Origin: Bacteroides uniformis
GTDB taxonomy: Bacteria; Bacteroidota; Bacteroidia; Bacteroidales; Bacteroidaceae
Assembly: GCF_025147485.1 (NCBI RefSeq)
Contig: NZ_CP102263.1
Span: 2,493,501 to 2,557,500 of the forward strand
Reading direction: 5' to 3'
Length of the DNA: 64,000 nucleotides
Below are positions 46,153 to 55,269 of the stretch, piece after piece. The position numbers and the translations under genes were made by a program. The notes beneath the pieces were generated by a model, which was given only the letters and a program-made list of their open reading frames with translations, was not told the origin of the DNA and made no database searches. Numbering within the stretch: the stretch's first letter is position 1; each line of letters begins with the position of its first letter.

Positions 46153-46184
46153 AACCGGGAAAACAACCAAATGTTCTCCCGGTT
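46153..46184 (-). terminator. Terminator behind the GH65 gene
   Basis: On the minus strand a stem AACCGGGA...TCCCGGTT (plus inner pairs TGTT/AACA) is followed by TTTTATGTTTTTA. It separates GH65 transcripts from the efflux operon. Confidence 0.75.
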
Positions 46185-46203
46185 ATAGGATAAATGATGA
46201 TTT

Positions 46204-46282
46204 AATGTGCCAATGTGCTAATTGGCTGCGCAATGTTTATGCTGCGCTATCACGCCGCAGGTCATTGGCACATTGGCATATT
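46204..46282. repeat. Dispersed AATGTGCCAATGTG repeat, inverted pair running into the GH65 coding end
   Basis: AATGTGCCAATGTGCTAAT at 46204-46222 and a near-perfect inverted copy at 46264-46282 frame a GC-rich inner stem. The inverted copy supplies the last GH65 codons (MPMCQ, stop). A third copy, AATGTGCCAATGTG, is at 45033-45046, so the unit is dispersed. Confidence 0.65.
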
Positions 46283-48580
46283 AATTTTCAATTCCGTCCC
46301 CCGTTCCAGCGTATATGGGTGTCCGTAGACTTGTATGTCCACTTTGCTGCCTGCTGTAAGCGAGATTTCGATTTCTTTTCCTACCCGTATGTGAAGTGTG
46401 TTTTTCAGATAATTCACCTTGAATGAATAGCTGTCCCATTTTTGCGGTATGACAGGGGAGAAACACAACGTCTCCTTCAGCACCTGCATACCTGCAAATC
46501 CGCGTACAATGGCCAGCCAGCTGCCGGGCATACTGGTTATGTGCAGACCTTGGTCCGCTTCGTTGTTGTAGTCGTCCAGGTCAAGCCGCGTGGCATGCAG
46601 GAAAAGCTGGTAAGCTTTTTCCACTTTGCCGATGCGTGCAGCCAGGATGGAATGGATGTGGGGAGAAAGGGAGGATTCGTGTACGGTCATCGGCTCATAG
46701 AACTCGAAATTGCGGCGGACGGTTTCCGTGTCGAAATAGAAATAATAGAGGTAAAGTCCGAGCAACACGTCGCTCTGCTTGATGTAGCAAGAGCGCAGAA
46801 TGCGGTCCCATGACCAATGTTGGTTGATGGGGCGTTCTTCGGCAGGAATGTTATCTGTACTTTCCAGTACTTTATCCATATAGCCGTCATTTTGGATAAA
46901 AATACCCCGTTCCTTGTCTTCCGGCAGATACATGTGTTCGATGATGTCTCTCCACCGGGCACTTTCCTTCACTTGGTCGAGATTGGTGATGCGGCGTATG
47001 TGGGCATATTCATCCGGATATTGCTGTGCCACCATTTCCAGAAAACGGAGGGTCATCTTGAGGCACTGTATACAGGAATAGTTAGTGTACCAGTTGTTGT
47101 CCACATTGTTTTCGTATTCATCCGGGCCGGTAACCCCCAGTATGACATATTTCTGTTTGGGTTGGGAGAAGGATACCCGTTGTCTCCAGAAACGGCTGAC
47201 GGCAATCATTACTTCCAGGCCATATTTAGCGATATAGTCCATATTGCCCGTCAGCGCTGCATGCTGAACGATGGCATAGACAATGATATTGTTACGGTGG
47301 ATTTCCTCGAAGGTTATTTCCCATTCACTGTGGCATTCCTCTCCATTGTTGGTTACCTGCGGAAACAACGCTGCACCGTCCTTGAAACCCAGTTTACGGG
47401 CGTTTTCGATGGCTTTGGGAAGCTGGTTGTACCGATATGCCAGCAAGTTCTTTGCAATCTCTTTGGGAGTGGAGAGCAGAAAAAACGGTACACAACACAG
47501 TTCCGTGTTCCAATAAGTATTTCCGCCATATTTTTCTCCGGTGAATCCTTTGGGGCCGATGTTTAGGCGCGGATCATCTCCCCGGTAAGTCTGATACAGC
47601 TGGAATATGTTGTACCGGATACCTTGTTGCGCTTCCGGGTCCCCTTCGATGACGACATCCGTTTCGTCCCAGATTTCCTGCCAGGCCCTTCGATGCTCTT
47701 CTACCAGCGTATTCCAGCCTATGCTCTTGGCTTCGCGTGCCTCGGCCACGGAGTGTTCCACCAATTCACTCCGTTCGTGGTAGAGAGAAGAAGCGATGGC
47801 GGTGTATTTGATGAGTGTCACGTTGTCTCCGGGTTTCACGTCGGCACCTACGCTGAAACCGGTCTGCTTTTCCTTTTCTATCCGTATGGGGTTGGCAGTG
47901 GTTTCCTTGTTGTTTTTGAAGAATTGGTAAGTCATGGCGTAGCACACTTGTGCATCTTCCCGGCGGGTCTGTGTCCAGAGATAGGCACAGCTGCTGGTAG
48001 AACCGGAACGCAGTATGTTCCATATTTTCAGGTTTGGCAGATCGGCATCGTCTACTATATTCCCGTCAAGGATGGGCACGAGTGAGATTCTGCCGGTATA
48101 GTTGATGGAAGACACGCTGTACTTGATGAGACAGAGGTTGGGTCTTGCCATATTTGTGATATGCTCTACATGGATGCGGAGCTGGTTTCCGCGAGGAGAC
48201 GTCACCTCCATGTCCCGGTAGGAGATACCTTCCTTCATATCCAGGCGGCGGTTGAAGCTGTCGACATCCCAGCCTGCCAAATCGAGTTCCTCATCGATGA
48301 GGCGCAGGTTGATGCGGCTCCAGTCGGCAGCCTTGGGTATACGGGTGTAATATGGTGGAAATCCGTTCTTCCACCATCCTACGCGGGTTTTGTCCAGGAA
48401 AGTGATGCCGGCCACAAATGAACCACGGTAACTGTCACTGCTGTAAGGCTCCTCAAAATACCCTCGTTGCCCGAAACGTCCGTTTCCGAGGCTGAATATA
48501 CTTTCCGACATCCGTTGACGGTCGGGGTGGAATTGGTCTTCGATGATGTTCCATTCATCGGTCTTGAGGTATTTTTTCAT
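46262..48580 (-). CDS. GH65 disaccharide phosphorylase (maltose phosphorylase type)
   Basis: A cytoplasmic enzyme of 772 aa, without signal peptide, that splits an alpha-linked glucose disaccharide with phosphate to beta-glucose-1-phosphate and glucose. Landmarks are the start DEWNIIEDQFHPDRQRMSESIFSLGNGRFGQRG, WNTELCCVPFFLL, and the catalytic Glu in VTGPDEYENNVDNNWYTN near residue 487. The C-terminal beta-sandwich ends EISLTAGSKVDIQVYGHPYTL. Maltose, trehalose and kojibiose phosphorylases share this fold; maltose is favoured because a sugar symporter lies upstream and a SusCDE-GH13 set next to it, but the specificity loop would have to be compared. The last five codons come from a dispersed repeat. 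Confidence 0.92.
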   Translation of the reverse strand: MKKYLKTDEWNIIEDQFHPDRQRMSESIFSLGNGRFGQRGYFEEPYSSDSYRGSFVAGITFLDKTRVGWWKNGFPPYYTRIPKAADWSRINLRLIDEELDLAGWDVDSFNRRLDMKEGISYRDMEVTSPRGNQLRIHVEHITNMARPNLCLIKYSVSSINYTGRISLVPILDGNIVDDADLPNLKIWNILRSGSTSSCAYLWTQTRREDAQVCYAMTYQFFKNNKETTANPIRIEKEKQTGFSVGADVKPGDNVTLIKYTAIASSLYHERSELVEHSVAEAREAKSIGWNTLVEEHRRAWQEIWDETDVVIEGDPEAQQGIRYNIFQLYQTYRGDDPRLNIGPKGFTGEKYGGNTYWNTELCCVPFFLLSTPKEIAKNLLAYRYNQLPKAIENARKLGFKDGAALFPQVTNNGEECHSEWEITFEEIHRNNIIVYAIVQHAALTGNMDYIAKYGLEVMIAVSRFWRQRVSFSQPKQKYVILGVTGPDEYENNVDNNWYTNYSCIQCLKMTLRFLEMVAQQYPDEYAHIRRITNLDQVKESARWRDIIEHMYLPEDKERGIFIQNDGYMDKVLESTDNIPAEERPINQHWSWDRILRSCYIKQSDVLLGLYLYYFYFDTETVRRNFEFYEPMTVHESSLSPHIHSILAARIGKVEKAYQLFLHATRLDLDDYNNEADQGLHITSMPGSWLAIVRGFAGMQVLKETLCFSPVIPQKWDSYSFKVNYLKNTLHIRVGKEIEISLTAGSKVDIQVYGHPYTLERGTELKINMPMCQ

Positions 48581-48608
48581 GGCGACGTGTTTTCTGTAGT
48601 TATCGCCG

Positions 48609-48616
48609 TAAAGATA
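48609..48616 (-). promoter_or_regulatory. Possible -7 box of the GH65 gene
   Basis: Minus-strand TATCTTTA, one base from TAnnTTTG, about 28 bp before the start codon. Confidence 0.4.
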
Positions 48617-48696
48617 CGCAATATGCGGAAATAAAAGAGAAAAGTGAGGACAAAAATAGTGAAAGGGGAAGGGAGGGGATTAAAAAAGATAATATA

Positions 48697-48786
48697 GCAC
48701 ACAGATGACACAGATAAGGCAGATGAACACGGATTATTAGACAAACTTATCCGTGTTCATCTGCCTTATCTGTGTCATCTGTGTGC
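48697..48786. terminator. Perfect 38-bp inverted repeat between MFS and GH65 genes
   Basis: Arms 48697-48734 and 48749-48786 are exact complements around a 14-nt loop. The arms are made of ACAGATGACACAGATAAGG-type sequence. On the minus strand a T-rich run follows, so it can end the symporter transcript. The same sequence style is at 13669-13742. Confidence 0.8.
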
Positions 48787-48804
48787 AGAAGTAGGAGCTT
48801 GGTT

Positions 48805-50172
48805 CTATTTCTCTCCCTTAGTCTCTTTAATTAAATATACACAGAAAGCACCTATTATCAGCATCACTCCTGCCAATACAAGCATATTGATTTCGGGGGG
48901 CAGTACTCCTTTGGGAGTAAACAAGGACAGAATACTGCCGCCCAAAGCTGCCGCAATAATCTGTGGAATACAGATGGTACCATTGAAAAGACCTAAGTAG
49001 GTACCCATATGTCCTCCGCTCAGTGCATTGGTCAAGATGGTGAACGGCAGTGCCAGCATGGCAGCCCATGCACAACCTATCAGCAGGAAGGAAATGAACA
49101 ACATATACGGATTGTGCATAAAATAGGTGGAAATGAAACCTATACCTCCCAGAACAAGGCTGAGTGAGTAGACGCGGCGGCGGTCCTTGAACATCGGTAT
49201 GCAGATGGCCCAAAGCACAGAGCCGATGGCTTGCACGGCAAACAGTACGCCTACCCAGTCGGCGGCATTCTGATATTGCAGGCTCTTGGTGTCGAGTACC
49301 ACTTTGGTCACACCATCTACCAGGTGCTCTACTGTAGGAGCGTCAAAAGCATTGGCAGCGATGCTGCCGTTGGTATAGGTCCACATGAACATAAAGGCAA
49401 ACCAGCAGAAGAACTGTACCAGTCCGATAGTCCAGAATGCTTTCGGAGCCTTGATGAGCAGCTTCAGCATGTTGGTCTTTTCATGTTCCTCTTCTTCGGT
49501 GATGCCGTGATACTCTGCATATTCGGCAGGCGGCATCTCTTTTACTTTGACCGAAGTGTAGATAACGCAGAAGATAAGGATGGCTGCTCCGATGTAGAAT
49601 GAGTAAATCACCGAGTCGGGGATTACTCCTTGGGGAGCTGTATTGCTGATGCCAATCCATGCAAAGATGAACGGGAAGAGATAGCCTACCAGGCTGCCTG
49701 CATTGCAGAGAAAACTCTGGATGGAGTAGGCGAGCCCTTTTTGTTTCTCATTCACCATGTCACCCACCATCATTTTGAAGGGTTGCATGGCCATATTGAT
49801 GGAGGTGTCGAGGAACATCAGCGATACCAGTCCGAAAATCATGGCTGTACTTACTGCCATGCCGAAGCTTCCGGCATTGGGTAGCAGGCACATGACGAGT
49901 ACGGCCACCAACGAACCTATAAACAGATAAGGGATGCGCCGTCCGAAGCGTGTCCAGGTCTTGTCACTGGCGGCTCCCACAATGGGTTGTACAATGATAC
50001 CTGCCAACGGCGGTAATATCCAGAAATAACTCAAATTATGCGGGTCTGCACCCAAAGTGGAAAAGATACGGCTGATGTTTGCACTCTGCAAAGCATATGC
50101 AATCTGTACGCCGAAAAAACCAAAGCTGATGTTCCACAGCTTCCAGAAACTTAAATCGGGTTTTACTTTCAT
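48805..50172 (-). CDS. MFS sugar:cation symporter (maltose/sucrose type)
   Basis: A 455-aa inner-membrane transporter with twelve hydrophobic helices. The start SFWKLWNISFGFFGVQIAYALQSANISRIFSTLGAD and the loop SDKTWTRFGRRIPYLFIGS (about residues 70-88, the D-x-x-x-x-x-G-R-R/K motif) are those of the SLC45-like sucrose/maltose symporters of Bacteroidetes. It lies 19 bp after lacI and should be in the same operon; a terminator-like inverted repeat separates it from GH65. It probably brings into the cell the disaccharide that GH65 then phosphorolyses. Whether it carries maltose, a longer oligomer or a galacto-oligomer is inferred from neighbours only. Confidence 0.9.
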   Translation of the reverse strand: MKVKPDLSFWKLWNISFGFFGVQIAYALQSANISRIFSTLGADPHNLSYFWILPPLAGIIVQPIVGAASDKTWTRFGRRIPYLFIGSLVAVLVMCLLPNAGSFGMAVSTAMIFGLVSLMFLDTSINMAMQPFKMMVGDMVNEKQKGLAYSIQSFLCNAGSLVGYLFPFIFAWIGISNTAPQGVIPDSVIYSFYIGAAILIFCVIYTSVKVKEMPPAEYAEYHGITEEEEHEKTNMLKLLIKAPKAFWTIGLVQFFCWFAFMFMWTYTNGSIAANAFDAPTVEHLVDGVTKVVLDTKSLQYQNAADWVGVLFAVQAIGSVLWAICIPMFKDRRRVYSLSLVLGGIGFISTYFMHNPYMLFISFLLIGCAWAAMLALPFTILTNALSGGHMGTYLGLFNGTICIPQIIAAALGGSILSLFTPKGVLPPEINMLVLAGVMLIIGAFCVYLIKETKGEK

Positions 50173-50191
50173 GATGGTTTAATATGTTTTA

Positions 50192-51196
50192 TTATTTCGT
50201 AGTTCCTCTTATCACCAGATTGGTACGTACTATCTTGTTGTTGCTTTTCTCTTCTCCCTCCAGCTTTCCGGTCAGAATGCTGAAAGCGCTTTTACCTACT
50301 TCCTCGCCATGCTGCTCCACGGTAGTCAGCTTCGGGTCGGTGCTTTGCGCAATGGCTCCGTCGGTGAATCCGCAGATGGATACTTCATCGGGAACTTTTA
50401 CGCCGACCAGTTTGCAGGCATACAGTATGCCCGAAGCTGTCTCGTCGTTGATGGCAAAGAAACCGTCAGGGCGGTCTTCGCTTTCCAGCAGGTCGGGAGT
50501 GATGGAGATGGCACGTTCACGGGTGTCGCACAACAGAATCATGCTGTCGTCCACCGGAATTTTATACTTCTTCATGGCATCCAGGTAGCCGTTCCGGCGA
50601 TTTTTGGTAATCTCCAGGTGGGGAGCCGCACCATAGAAAAGGATACGCTTGCATCCGGTCTGTATCATGTATTCCACGGCGGCAAAGGAGCCGGCATAAT
50701 CGTCTACCACCACTCGCTCGGTTTTCAGCCCCGTGCAGATACGATCGTAAAAGACGATGGGAATATCGTTGTTCAGTAGCTCCTGGTAATGGTCGTATTG
50801 GGAAGTGTCCTTGGCAAGTGAAGCGATGACTCCGCAGACACGGGCGGCAAGGAAAGAATGCACAATCTTCACTTCCTGCTCGTACGATTCGCTGCTCTGC
50901 GCCACTATGATATTATATCCGGCATTTGCCGCCGCTTTCTCAATTCCGCTCAATACGCAGGAAAAGAAGTGGTGTACCAGTTGGGGGACAATGACGCCGA
51001 TGGTATTGCTGCGGCTTGCGCGGAGATTTACGGCCAGTACATTGGGCTTGTAGTTATGTTCGCGCGCATAGGCATGGACAAGGTCACGAGTTTCCTTGCT
51101 GATGTCCGGATTGTCTTTCAGCGCTCTTGACACGGTGGAAGGGGAGACATTCAGCGCCCGGGCAATATCCTTGATGGTAATCTGCGGTTTATTCAT
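50192..51196 (-). CDS. LacI-family transcription regulator
   Basis: A 334-aa repressor-type regulator. The helix-turn-helix with hinge is at residues 6-60 (ITIKDIARALNVSPSTVSRALKDNPDIS, then NVLAVNLRASRSNTIGVIVP). The rest is a periplasmic-binding-protein-like sugar sensor (FFAINDETASGILYACKLVGVKVPDEVSICGFTDG near residues 240-275). Divergent to GH53, with a fitting operator (51307-51320) between them. Two more copies of that operator are found before susC and before the BACON gene, so this protein is the best candidate for controlling the whole locus. Most Bacteroides sugar loci use SusR, HTCS or sigma/anti-sigma pairs, so LacI control is less common. Confidence 0.94.
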   Translation of the reverse strand: MNKPQITIKDIARALNVSPSTVSRALKDNPDISKETRDLVHAYAREHNYKPNVLAVNLRASRSNTIGVIVPQLVHHFFSCVLSGIEKAAANAGYNIIVAQSSESYEQEVKIVHSFLAARVCGVIASLAKDTSQYDHYQELLNNDIPIVFYDRICTGLKTERVVVDDYAGSFAAVEYMIQTGCKRILFYGAAPHLEITKNRRNGYLDAMKKYKIPVDDSMILLCDTRERAISITPDLLESEDRPDGFFAINDETASGILYACKLVGVKVPDEVSICGFTDGAIAQSTDPKLTTVEQHGEEVGKSAFSILTGKLEGEEKSNNKIVRTNLVIRGTTK

Positions 51197-51212
51197 GGTA
51201 TAGTTTTGAGGA

Positions 51213-51220
51213 CAAAGATA
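51213..51220 (-). promoter_or_regulatory. -7 box of lacI
   Basis: Minus-strand TATCTTTG, exact consensus, 16 bp before the lacI start. The shared operator at 51307-51320 is 86 bp upstream of it. Confidence 0.55.
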
Positions 51221-51306
51221 AGGTAAACTTCCCTAATCCGATTGCAAAAATAACGTAATATGGTAAATTGTGCTTATTCGTTGAGGTTTATCGGGTTGTA
51301 AGTTTG

Positions 51307-51320
51307 TGCAAACGATTGCG
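51307..51320. promoter_or_regulatory. LacI-type operator before GH53
   Basis: TGCAAACGATTGCG, near-palindromic with the central CG typical of LacI/CcpA-family sites. It ends 56 bp before the GH53 -7 box. Confidence 0.72.
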
Positions 51321-51376
51321 GACACCCGTATTTTGACAAATTAAGGTGATATGTAGTTCTATATTTCCTAAATGCT

Positions 51377-51384
51377 TATATTTG
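51377..51384 (+). promoter_or_regulatory. -7 box of the GH53-GH2 operon
   Basis: TATATTTG, exact consensus, 27 bp before the chosen GH53 start at 51412. Confidence 0.7.
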
Positions 51385-51411
51385 CAGTACGCAATTAATG
51401 ATGATAACGCC

Positions 51412-52587
51412 ATGAAACACATGAAGTTTTTGACTTTCTTTTTTTGTATTGCCTTTGCCGTATTTGCATGCAGCAGCAATAATGAGACAGACCCCAACGC
51501 CGGTGGAATTCCCGATAAGGAGGAACCTCTGGCTACGGACTTTGCTAAAGGTGCCGACATCAGTTGGGTAACGGAGATGGAACATAAGGGTATGAAATTC
51601 TACAATGCTTCCGGTGTGGAGACCGATTGTTTCCAGCTGATGAAGGATTTGGGCTTGAATGCAGTTCGACTCAGAGTATGGGTCAATCCCAAAGAACACG
51701 ATAACTGGTGCAATACGGCCGATTTGGTGACGAAAGCCAAGCGTGCCGCAGAGCTGGGCATGGACGTAATGGTAGACTTCCATTACAGTGACTGGTGGGC
51801 CGACCCTGGACAGCAGCATAAGCCTGCTGCATGGAAAGGACTGAACTTGGCCGACTTGAAGAAAGCCGTCGCCGACCATACTGCCGATGTACTTAATGCG
51901 CTGAAAACGGCAGGAGTTACTCCTAAGTGGATTCAGGTAGGCAATGAAATCCGTCCGGGGATGCTCTGGGATGAAGATGCTGCATTGAGTGGTGCGTCCT
52001 ATGATGTGAGGGAATGTGATGTAAAGGGTTCCAACAGCACTTCCGAGAAAGTGAAATACCGTAAGAACTTTGCCAACCTGGCTGCTTTTATCAATGTAGG
52101 ATACGATGCGGTAAAGTCCGTCTTCGACGATGCCATTGTCATCGTCCATCTGGACAATGGATATGACAACGAATTGTATACCTGGTTCTTTAATGGACTG
52201 AAAGCCAATGGCGGTAAGTGGGATATGATAGGCATGTCGCTCTATCCTTACTGGACGATGCTCGAGCACAAGGAATATACAGCTGATAGAACTATCACCG
52301 AGTGTATTGCCAATATTAATAGTGTAGCCCGGAAATACAACTGTGACGTGATGGTGGTGGAAACCGGTATGGAGTGTGCCGACGACAAAGGGAATCTGTC
52401 AAGTGCTTCCGTGCTGGCAGAAGGGAAACGCCAACTGGCACGTATCCTGAAAGAGTGCAAGGAGAATACCGGCGGACGCTGCAAGGGCGTGTTCTACTGG
52501 GAACCGGAATGCAGGCCGAACCAATATCGGCTGGGGGCATTCACTGAAGACGGCCGCCCCACTGTGATAATGGATGCTTTTAAATAA
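51412..52587 (+). CDS. GH53 endo-beta-1,4-galactanase lipoprotein
   Basis: The enzyme cuts beta-1,4-galactan of pectic arabinogalactan I. The start at 51412 (MKHMKFLTFFFCIAFAVFAC) gives a lipoprotein signal with Cys 20; the longer frame starting from GTG at 51346 lies upstream of the promoter. The barrel starts GADISWVTEMEHKGMKFYN, with the family segments LGLNAVRLRVWVNP and VDFHYSDWWADPGQQHKPAAW. The acid/base Glu is in WIQVGNEIRPGML and the nucleophile Glu in MVVETGME. 391 aa is normal. The lipid anchor suggests a cell-surface enzyme that makes oligosaccharides for import. It shares an operon with the GH2 gene 28 bp later. Confidence 0.93.
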   Translation: MKHMKFLTFFFCIAFAVFACSSNNETDPNAGGIPDKEEPLATDFAKGADISWVTEMEHKGMKFYNASGVETDCFQLMKDLGLNAVRLRVWVNPKEHDNWCNTADLVTKAKRAAELGMDVMVDFHYSDWWADPGQQHKPAAWKGLNLADLKKAVADHTADVLNALKTAGVTPKWIQVGNEIRPGMLWDEDAALSGASYDVRECDVKGSNSTSEKVKYRKNFANLAAFINVGYDAVKSVFDDAIVIVHLDNGYDNELYTWFFNGLKANGGKWDMIGMSLYPYWTMLEHKEYTADRTITECIANINSVARKYNCDVMVVETGMECADDKGNLSSASVLAEGKRQLARILKECKENTGGRCKGVFYWEPECRPNQYRLGAFTEDGRPTVIMDAFK

Positions 52588-52615
52588 TTATATTAACAAA
52601 ATCTTTTAAAGAAGA

Positions 52616-55093
52616 ATGAGAAAGACAATACTTATCTTTTCCTGCTGCGCTTTTTTTGCCTTGGCGGCAATGGCGCAGCGTACAGAAGCATTGTTGGAAA
52701 AGAACTGGAAGTTCACCAAGGGAGATGTTCCCGAAGCAACACAAACAAATTTCGACGACAGTAAGTGGGAAACAGTGACCATTCCTCATGATTGGGCCAT
52801 CTTTGGTCCGTTCGACCGCAACAACGATTTGCAGGAGGTAGCGGTTACGCAAGACCTTGAAAAACAAGCTTCCGTAAAGACCGGGCGTACCGGAGGGTTG
52901 CCTTATGTGGGTGTCGGTTGGTATCGTACGGCTTTTGATGCTTCTGCAGACAAGCAGGTCACTCTGGTTTTCGATGGTGCTATGAGTGAGGCTCGGGTCT
53001 ATGTCAATGGGAAAGAAGCTTGTTTCTGGCCTTTCGGATATAACTCTTTTCATTGCGATGTTACCGGTTTGCTGAATGCCGACGGTAAAAACAATGTGCT
53101 GGCTGTCCGTCTGGAAAACAGACCCCAGTCCTCCCGTTGGTATCCGGGGGCGGGATTGTATCGCAATGTCCGCCTAGTTACTACGGAACGTGTCCATGTT
53201 CCAGTTTGGGGTACACAGCTCACCACACCGCATGTTTCTGCTGAATACGCTTCCGTGCGTCTGCGTACTACAATACGGAATGCCGGTGATGCGGATGTTC
53301 GTATTTCTACTGATATTATTGCGCCGGACGGTAAGATAGTAGCCCGTAAGGATAATAGCCGGAAAATTAATCACGGACAGCCATTTGAGCAGAATTTTCT
53401 GATAAATGCTCCGTCTCTGTGGTCCCCTGAGACACCTTATTTATATAAGGCAGTATCTAAGATTTATGTAGATGGCAAACAGACTGACGAATATACCACG
53501 CGTTTTGGTATCCGCAGCATTGAGATTATAGCTGATAAGGGATTCTTCCTGAATGGTAAGCACCGTAAATTCCAGGGGGTATGCAATCACCACGATTTGG
53601 GCCCGTTGGGTGCGGCTGTCAATGTGGCTGCTCTTCGCCGTCAGTTGACATTATTGAAGGATATGGGATGTGATGCAGTCCGTACCTCCCACAATATGCC
53701 TACACCCGAATTGGTGGAACTCTGTGACGAGATGGGCTTTATGATGATGTTGGAACCTTTCGATGAATGGGATATTGCCAAATGTGAGAATGGTTATCAC
53801 CGCTATTTCAACGAATGGGCAGAAAAGGATATGGTAAATATGCTGCATCAGTATCGGAACAATCCTTGTGTGGTAATGTGGAGTATAGGAAATGAGGTTC
53901 CTACCCAATGTAGTCCCGAGGGCTACAAAGTGGCTTCTTTCCTGCAGGATATTTGCCATCGCGAAGACCCTACACGCCCCGTTACTTGCGGTATGGACCA
54001 GGTGACTTGTGTGCTTGCCAACGGGTTTGCGGCAATGATTGATGTACCCGGTCTTAATTATCGGGCTCACCGCTATGTGGAGTCTTATGAGACTCTTCCA
54101 CAGAATATTGTGCTCGGTTCGGAGACGGCTTCCACTGTAAGTTCCCGTGGTGTCTATAAATTTCCCGTACAGAAGGGAGCCAGTGTGATGTACGATGACC
54201 ATCAGTGCTCCGGTTATGATGTGGAGTGTTGTTCCTGGTCGAATCTTCCCGATGAGGATTTTGCTTTGTCTGATGATTATGACTGGACAATCGGACAGTT
54301 CGTCTGGACGGGCTTTGATTATTTGGGTGAGCCTTCTCCTTATAGTACGGATTCCTGGCCCAGCCACAGCTCCGTTTTCGGTATCATAGACTTGGCAAGC
54401 CTCCCCAAAGACCGTTTCTATCTGTACCGCAGCCTATGGAACAAGCAGGCAAATACCTTGCATGTCCTTCCGCACTGGACGTGGCCGGGCAGGGAAGGGG
54501 AGAATACTCCGGTTTTTGTTTACACCAGCTATCCCAGTGCCGAACTGTTCGTCAACGGAAAGAGTTATGGCAAACAGCGGAAACTTACTGCTGATGAAAG
54601 CCGTGCTTTGGAAGGTCAGGACTCCCTTGCTTTGCAGCGTCGCTATCGCTTGATGTGGATGGATGTTCCTTATGAACCGGGCGAAGTGAAAGTGGTAGCT
54701 TATGATGCTTCCGGTAAGCCTGCAGAAGAAAAGGTGATTCGTACCGCTGGCAAGCCCCATCATCTGGAGCTGGTTGCCGACCGCACCCGCTTGTCTGCCG
54801 ATGGCAAAGACCTGGCATATATCACAGTCCGTGTCGTGGATAAGGACGGTAACCTTTGTCCGGCAGACAGCCGCATGGTAAACTTCTCGGTGAAGGGTGC
54901 CGGAAAATATCGCGCTGCTGCCAATGGAGATGCTACCAGCCTCGATTTGTTCCATCTGCCCAAGATGCCGGCTTTCAGCGGTCAGCTGACGGCTATTGTG
55001 CAGAGTGGCGAGCAAGCCGGTGAGATCGTGTTTGAGGCAAGGGCTAAAGGATTGAAGTCCGGAAAGCTGGTACTTTATACTTCAGAGAAATAA
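52616..55093 (+). CDS. GH2 beta-galactosidase-type glycoside hydrolase
   Basis: An exported exo-enzyme of 825 aa with signal peptide MRKTILIFSCCAFFALAAMAQ. It has the GH2 order: sugar-binding jelly roll (LEKNWKFTKGDVPEA, WKETVTIPHDW-like segment, YNSFHCDVTGLL), an Ig-like domain, then the TIM barrel from about residue 310 (FLNGKHRKFQGVCNHHDLG). The acid/base Glu is in VVMWSIGNEVPT and the nucleophile Glu in IVLGSETAST. DUF4982 and another Ig-like domain close the protein. Next to GH53 it most likely trims galacto-oligosaccharides to galactose, though GH2 also includes mannosidases and glucuronidases; the residues that decide this were not checked. Confidence 0.93.
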   Translation: MRKTILIFSCCAFFALAAMAQRTEALLEKNWKFTKGDVPEATQTNFDDSKWETVTIPHDWAIFGPFDRNNDLQEVAVTQDLEKQASVKTGRTGGLPYVGVGWYRTAFDASADKQVTLVFDGAMSEARVYVNGKEACFWPFGYNSFHCDVTGLLNADGKNNVLAVRLENRPQSSRWYPGAGLYRNVRLVTTERVHVPVWGTQLTTPHVSAEYASVRLRTTIRNAGDADVRISTDIIAPDGKIVARKDNSRKINHGQPFEQNFLINAPSLWSPETPYLYKAVSKIYVDGKQTDEYTTRFGIRSIEIIADKGFFLNGKHRKFQGVCNHHDLGPLGAAVNVAALRRQLTLLKDMGCDAVRTSHNMPTPELVELCDEMGFMMMLEPFDEWDIAKCENGYHRYFNEWAEKDMVNMLHQYRNNPCVVMWSIGNEVPTQCSPEGYKVASFLQDICHREDPTRPVTCGMDQVTCVLANGFAAMIDVPGLNYRAHRYVESYETLPQNIVLGSETASTVSSRGVYKFPVQKGASVMYDDHQCSGYDVECCSWSNLPDEDFALSDDYDWTIGQFVWTGFDYLGEPSPYSTDSWPSHSSVFGIIDLASLPKDRFYLYRSLWNKQANTLHVLPHWTWPGREGENTPVFVYTSYPSAELFVNGKSYGKQRKLTADESRALEGQDSLALQRRYRLMWMDVPYEPGEVKVVAYDASGKPAEEKVIRTAGKPHHLELVADRTRLSADGKDLAYITVRVVDKDGNLCPADSRMVNFSVKGAGKYRAAANGDATSLDLFHLPKMPAFSGQLTAIVQSGEQAGEIVFEARAKGLKSGKLVLYTSEK

Positions 55094-55102
55094 ATAGCAC
55101 TA

Positions 55103-55210
55103 TTTGCTTCCACTCTACCACACCTGCTCTGTAACCCTTTGTTCATCGGTGTTTGAGGTGCGGTGGAAGCAACAGAAAAAGGTGGAAGCAAATTTTGCTT
55201 CCACCTCTGT
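55103..55210 (+). terminator. Hairpin cluster with four interchangeable arms behind GH2
   Basis: The sequence TTTGCTTCCAC or its complement occurs four times: 55103-55113, 55163-55172 (inverted), 55181-55192 (inverted) and 55194-55205. Copies three and four form a perfect 12-bp hairpin followed by TCTGTTTTT, a strong terminator. Copy one can pair with two or three, which would prevent the last hairpin. Confidence 0.75.
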
Positions 55211-55216
55211 TTTTAG

Positions 55217-55269
55217 GGCCGACATGATGTTAACTTGTTGTAATGTAACAAGTTAATATCATGTCGGCC
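55217..55269. terminator. Second long hairpin before susC
   Basis: Two 23-nt arms (55217-55239 and 55247-55269) pair with one mismatch around GTAATGT; the stem holds GGCCGACATGAT and AACTTGTT. Confidence 0.75.
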
